Part shown: positions 6,391-8,683 of the stretch, piece by piece
Position numbering within the stretch: the stretch's first letter is position 1
Layout of the letters: each line of letters starts with the position of its first letter
Assembly (NCBI GenBank): GCA_016295895.1
Contig: JAEDKI010000071.1
Location: 1-8,683, forward strand
Length of the DNA stretch: 8,683 bases
Direction: 5' to 3'
From: Clostridiaceae bacterium
GTDB taxonomy: Bacteria > Bacillota > Clostridia > Oscillospirales > Acutalibacteraceae
Made by a program: the position numbers and the translations under genes
Notes under the pieces: generated by a model
Told to the model about the DNA's origin: nothing
Database searches by the model: none
What the model saw: the letters and a program-made list of their open reading frames with translations, nothing else

Positions 6391-6392
6391 TG
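6379..6392 (+). promoter_or_regulatory. Overlapping stop and start (TAATG) coupling whiA to dnaE
   Basis: The whiA stop TAA (6388-6390) shares its last A with the dnaE ATG (6390-6392). A weak ribosome site, GGTGA (6379-6383), lies 6 bases upstream inside whiA. The arrangement suggests termination-reinitiation coupling, so WhiA and DnaE levels may be linked. Confidence 0.7.
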
Positions 6393-8683
6393 TCATTTAC
6401 GCATTTGCATGTTCACAGTGAATACAGCCTCCTTGACGGAGCGTGCAGAATCGAACCCATGCTTGATAAAATCAAAAGTATGGGTCAGACTTCTTGCGCC
6501 ATAACCGACCACGGAGTAATGTACGGCGTTATTGACTTTTATAAAGCCGCTAAGGCAAGAGGAATAAAACCGATAATCGGATGCGAGGTTTATGTTGCCC
6601 CGAGGTCAAGGTTTGACAAGGTTCACGGCATTGATAATGAAAGATATCATCTTGTTCTTCTTTGCAGGAATAATGACGGCTATAAAAATCTCATTAAGCT
6701 TGTTTCTGAGGGCTGGGTCAACGGCTTTTACACAAAGCCCAGAGTTGATAAAGATATTCTTGAAAAATACCATGACGGAATCATTGCTCTGTCGGGCTGT
6801 CTTGCGGGAGAGGTTTCAAGAGCCTTGCAGAGAGGGGATTATGAAGAAGCAAAAAGGGTTGCTCTTTGGTATTCAGGCGTTTTCGGCGAGGGTAACTATT
6901 ACCTTGAAATTCAGAACCACGGTCTTGACGAACAGTTAAGAATCAATCCCGATTTGATAAAGCTATCAAAAGAGCTTAATATTCCGCTTGTTGCAACAAA
7001 TGATGCACATTATGTTAATAAAGAAGATTCAAAAATGCAGCAGATTCTTCTTTGCATTCAAACTAATCACACCGTAGGCGAAGACACAGGCCTTGATTTC
7101 GGAACAACGGAGTTTTACCTTAAAACAGAGGATGAAATGCTTGAAGCATTTCCAAATTGCCCCGAGGCTGTTGAAAATACGGCGAAAATTGCCGAAAATT
7201 GCAATGTTGAATTTGAATTCGGCAAAACAAAGCTTCCGCATTTTGATGTTCCCGATGGCTACGGTCATTTTGAATGGTTTTCTCTGCTTTGCCGTGAGGG
7301 ATTGAAAAAGCGTTACGGAGAGAATCCTCCGCCCGAATATGTTGAGAGATTAAATTATGAGCTTGAAATAATCAATAAAATGGGCTATGTTGATTATTAT
7401 CTGATAGTTCATGATTTTATTAAACACGCAAAAGATGTCGGCATTCCCGTAGGCCCCGGCAGAGGCTCGGGTGCGGCAAGCATCTGCGCTTACTGCATCG
7501 GAATAACGGGAATTGACCCAATGAAATATAATCTGCTTTTTGAGCGTTTTCTCAACCCCGAGAGAGTCAGCATGCCCGATTTTGATGTTGACTTCTGCTA
7601 TGAAAGACGGGGCGAAGTCATTGACTATGTTGTTGATAAATACGGCGCAGACCATGTTGCCCAGATAGTAACTTTCGGAACAATGGCGGCGAAAGCGGCA
7701 GTCCGTGATGTCGGCAGAGCCATGGGCATGGCTTATTCCGCAGTTGACGCCGTTGCAAAGCAGATACCGAATGAACTGAATATTACTCTTGACCGAGCGC
7801 TTCAGCGTTCCGCCGAATTTAAGGCGATGTACGAAAGCAATAGCGAAACAAAAGAGCTCATCGATATGGCGAGAAAGGTTGAGGGTATGCCTCGTCATGC
7901 CTCAACTCATGCGGCGGGCGTCGTTATTACCCATGATCCTGTTGTTTCTTATGTTCCGCTTGCGAGAAATGATGAGGCTATCGTAACCCAGTTTACAATG
8001 ACAACCCTTGAAGAACTCGGTCTGCTTAAAATGGATTTTCTCGGATTGAGAACGCTGACGGTTATCAGATCGGCAGAAAATATGATCAGAAAAAGCATTC
8101 CCGATTTCCGGATTGATTCGATTGATATTGAGGATAAAGCCGTTTTCGATATGATGTGTTCGGCTCAGACCGAAGGCGTTTTTCAGTTTGAATCCGCAGG
8201 CATGAGAAGCGTTCTTTCGCAGTTAAAGCCCGAAAGCCTTGAAGACCTGATTGCGGTTATTTCGCTTTACCGTCCCGGTCCGATGGATTCTATCCCGACT
8301 TACATTGAAAACAGACATCATCCCGACAGAATTAAATATAAAACACCTCAGCTTAAAAGCATTCTCGATGTTACCTACGGATGCATGGTTTATCAGGAGC
8401 AGGTTATGCAGATTTGCCGTGAGCTTGCAGGCTATTCCTACGGCAGAGCCGATATAGTTCGCAGAGCAATGAGCAAGAAAAAACATGATGTTATGCTGAA
8501 AGAGCGGGTTAATTTCGTTAACGGCATGACGGATGAAAACGGCAATGTTATTTGCGAGGGTGCTGTCAGACGAGGCATTGACGAAAAAACCGCAAATGAA
8601 ATATTTGATGAAATGATTTCATTCGCTTCCTATGCTTTCAACAAAGCTCATGCCGCCGCTTATGCTTATGTTGCTTATCAGAC
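6390..8683 (+). CDS. dnaE: DNA polymerase III alpha subunit, DnaE type (N-terminal 764 residues)
   Basis: A replicative C-family polymerase, open without a stop from the ATG to the right edge; roughly a third of the protein lies outside. An N-terminal PHP domain keeps a full set of likely metal ligands: His7, His9, Asp16, His41, Glu66, His87, Cys137, Asp205, His207. The polymerase core has the GPGRGSG nucleotide-binding loop (355-361), MPDFDVDF with catalytic Asp399 and Asp401, FGTMAAKAAVRDVGRAMG downstream, and KMDFLGLRTLT with the third catalytic Asp549. These match E. coli Asp401, Asp403 and Asp555. It lacks the inserted DnaQ-like exonuclease of PolC, so it is DnaE type; Firmicutes usually have both. 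The last visible motif is FASYAFNKAHAAAYAYVAYQ. It follows whiA, as in other Clostridia. Confidence 0.97.
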   Translation, partial: MSFTHLHVHSEYSLLDGACRIEPMLDKIKSMGQTSCAITDHGVMYGVIDFYKAAKARGIKPIIGCEVYVAPRSRFDKVHGIDNERYHLVLLCRNNDGYKNLIKLVSEGWVNGFYTKPRVDKDILEKYHDGIIALSGCLAGEVSRALQRGDYEEAKRVALWYSGVFGEGNYYLEIQNHGLDEQLRINPDLIKLSKELNIPLVATNDAHYVNKEDSKMQQILLCIQTNHTVGEDTGLDFGTTEFYLKTEDEMLEAFPNCPEAVENTAKIAENCNVEFEFGKTKLPHFDVPDGYGHFEWFSLLCREGLKKRYGENPPPEYVERLNYELEIINKMGYVDYYLIVHDFIKHAKDVGIPVGPGRGSGAASICAYCIGITGIDPMKYNLLFERFLNPERVSMPDFDVDFCYERRGEVIDYVVDKYGADHVAQIVTFGTMAAKAAVRDVGRAMGMAYSAVDAVAKQIPNELNITLDRALQRSAEFKAMYESNSETKELIDMARKVEGMPRHASTHAAGVVITHDPVVSYVPLARNDEAIVTQFTMTTLEELGLLKMDFLGLRTLTVIRSAENMIRKSIPDFRIDSIDIEDKAVFDMMCSAQTEGVFQFESAGMRSVLSQLKPESLEDLIAVISLYRPGPMDSIPTYIENRHHPDRIKYKTPQLKSILDVTYGCMVYQEQVMQICRELAGYSYGRADIVRRAMSKKKHDVMLKERVNFVNGMTDENGNVICEGAVRRGIDEKTANEIFDEMISFASYAFNKAHAAAYAYVAYQ

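Larger units (their letters stand above)
2564..8683 (+). other. Predicted operon hprK-glcK-murB-whiA-dnaE
   Basis: One promoter (2529-2557) precedes five same-strand genes with gaps of 37, 17 and 14 bases and one 1-base overlap. No terminator hairpin or second promoter was seen in the gaps. Each of the first four genes has its own strong ribosome binding site, while dnaE seems to depend on coupling. The unit continues beyond the right edge; in relatives the next gene is often pfkA. This is an inference from spacing, not a measured transcript. Confidence 0.7.

Noticed and set aside
7350..7898. A 182-codon open frame on the minus strand inside dnaE
   Set aside because: It covers the DnaE catalytic core in antisense and shows no recognisable motifs; it is a shadow of the real reading frame.

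Overview
The window looks like a chromosomal stretch from a spore-forming, Gram-positive anaerobe of the Clostridia, possibly the Ruminococcaceae/Oscillospiraceae. The clues are HPr kinase/phosphorylase, WhiA, a clostridial-type hprK...murB...whiA-dnaE block, two ferritin-like spore coat proteins, strong GGAGG-type ribosome binding sites, some TTG starts and moderate-to-low GC. The lineage is inferred from gene content and order only. All genes read on the + strand and coding density is very high. No gap exceeds 300 bases, and I saw no RNA genes, mobile elements or CRISPR arrays.

Layout. (1) Positions 1-149 hold the last 48 codons of an unidentified gene. It is followed 30 bases later by a complete cytoplasmic GH13 alpha-glucosidase (180-1862), which ends in a strong UUCG-capped terminator (1871-1904). 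(2) Positions 1986-2464 hold a pair of small ferritin-like spore coat genes. The pair is preceded by a perfect 16-bp palindrome (1947-1962) and closed by its own terminator (2471-2507). (3) A near-consensus sigma-A promoter (2529-2557) opens a tightly packed unit: hprK, a ROK glucokinase (glcK), murB, whiA and dnaE. The dnaE gene runs off the right edge. Gaps within this unit are 37, 17 and 14 bases, then a one-base overlap.

How the genes may work together. The alpha-glucosidase would release glucose from imported isomalto- or malto-oligosaccharides. GlcK would phosphorylate that glucose into glycolysis. HprK/P reads glycolytic state and phosphorylates HPr at Ser46 to drive carbon catabolite repression. 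MurB, WhiA and DnaE tie the same transcript to wall synthesis, division and replication. This linkage is inferred from gene order and family knowledge.

No clearly undescribed system is visible; most of the window is conserved housekeeping DNA. The points most worth a second look are three. The rapZ and yvcK genes that usually lie between murB and whiA are absent. A glucokinase sits between hprK and murB. The 16-bp palindrome in front of the coat genes resembles a LacI-family/cre operator.
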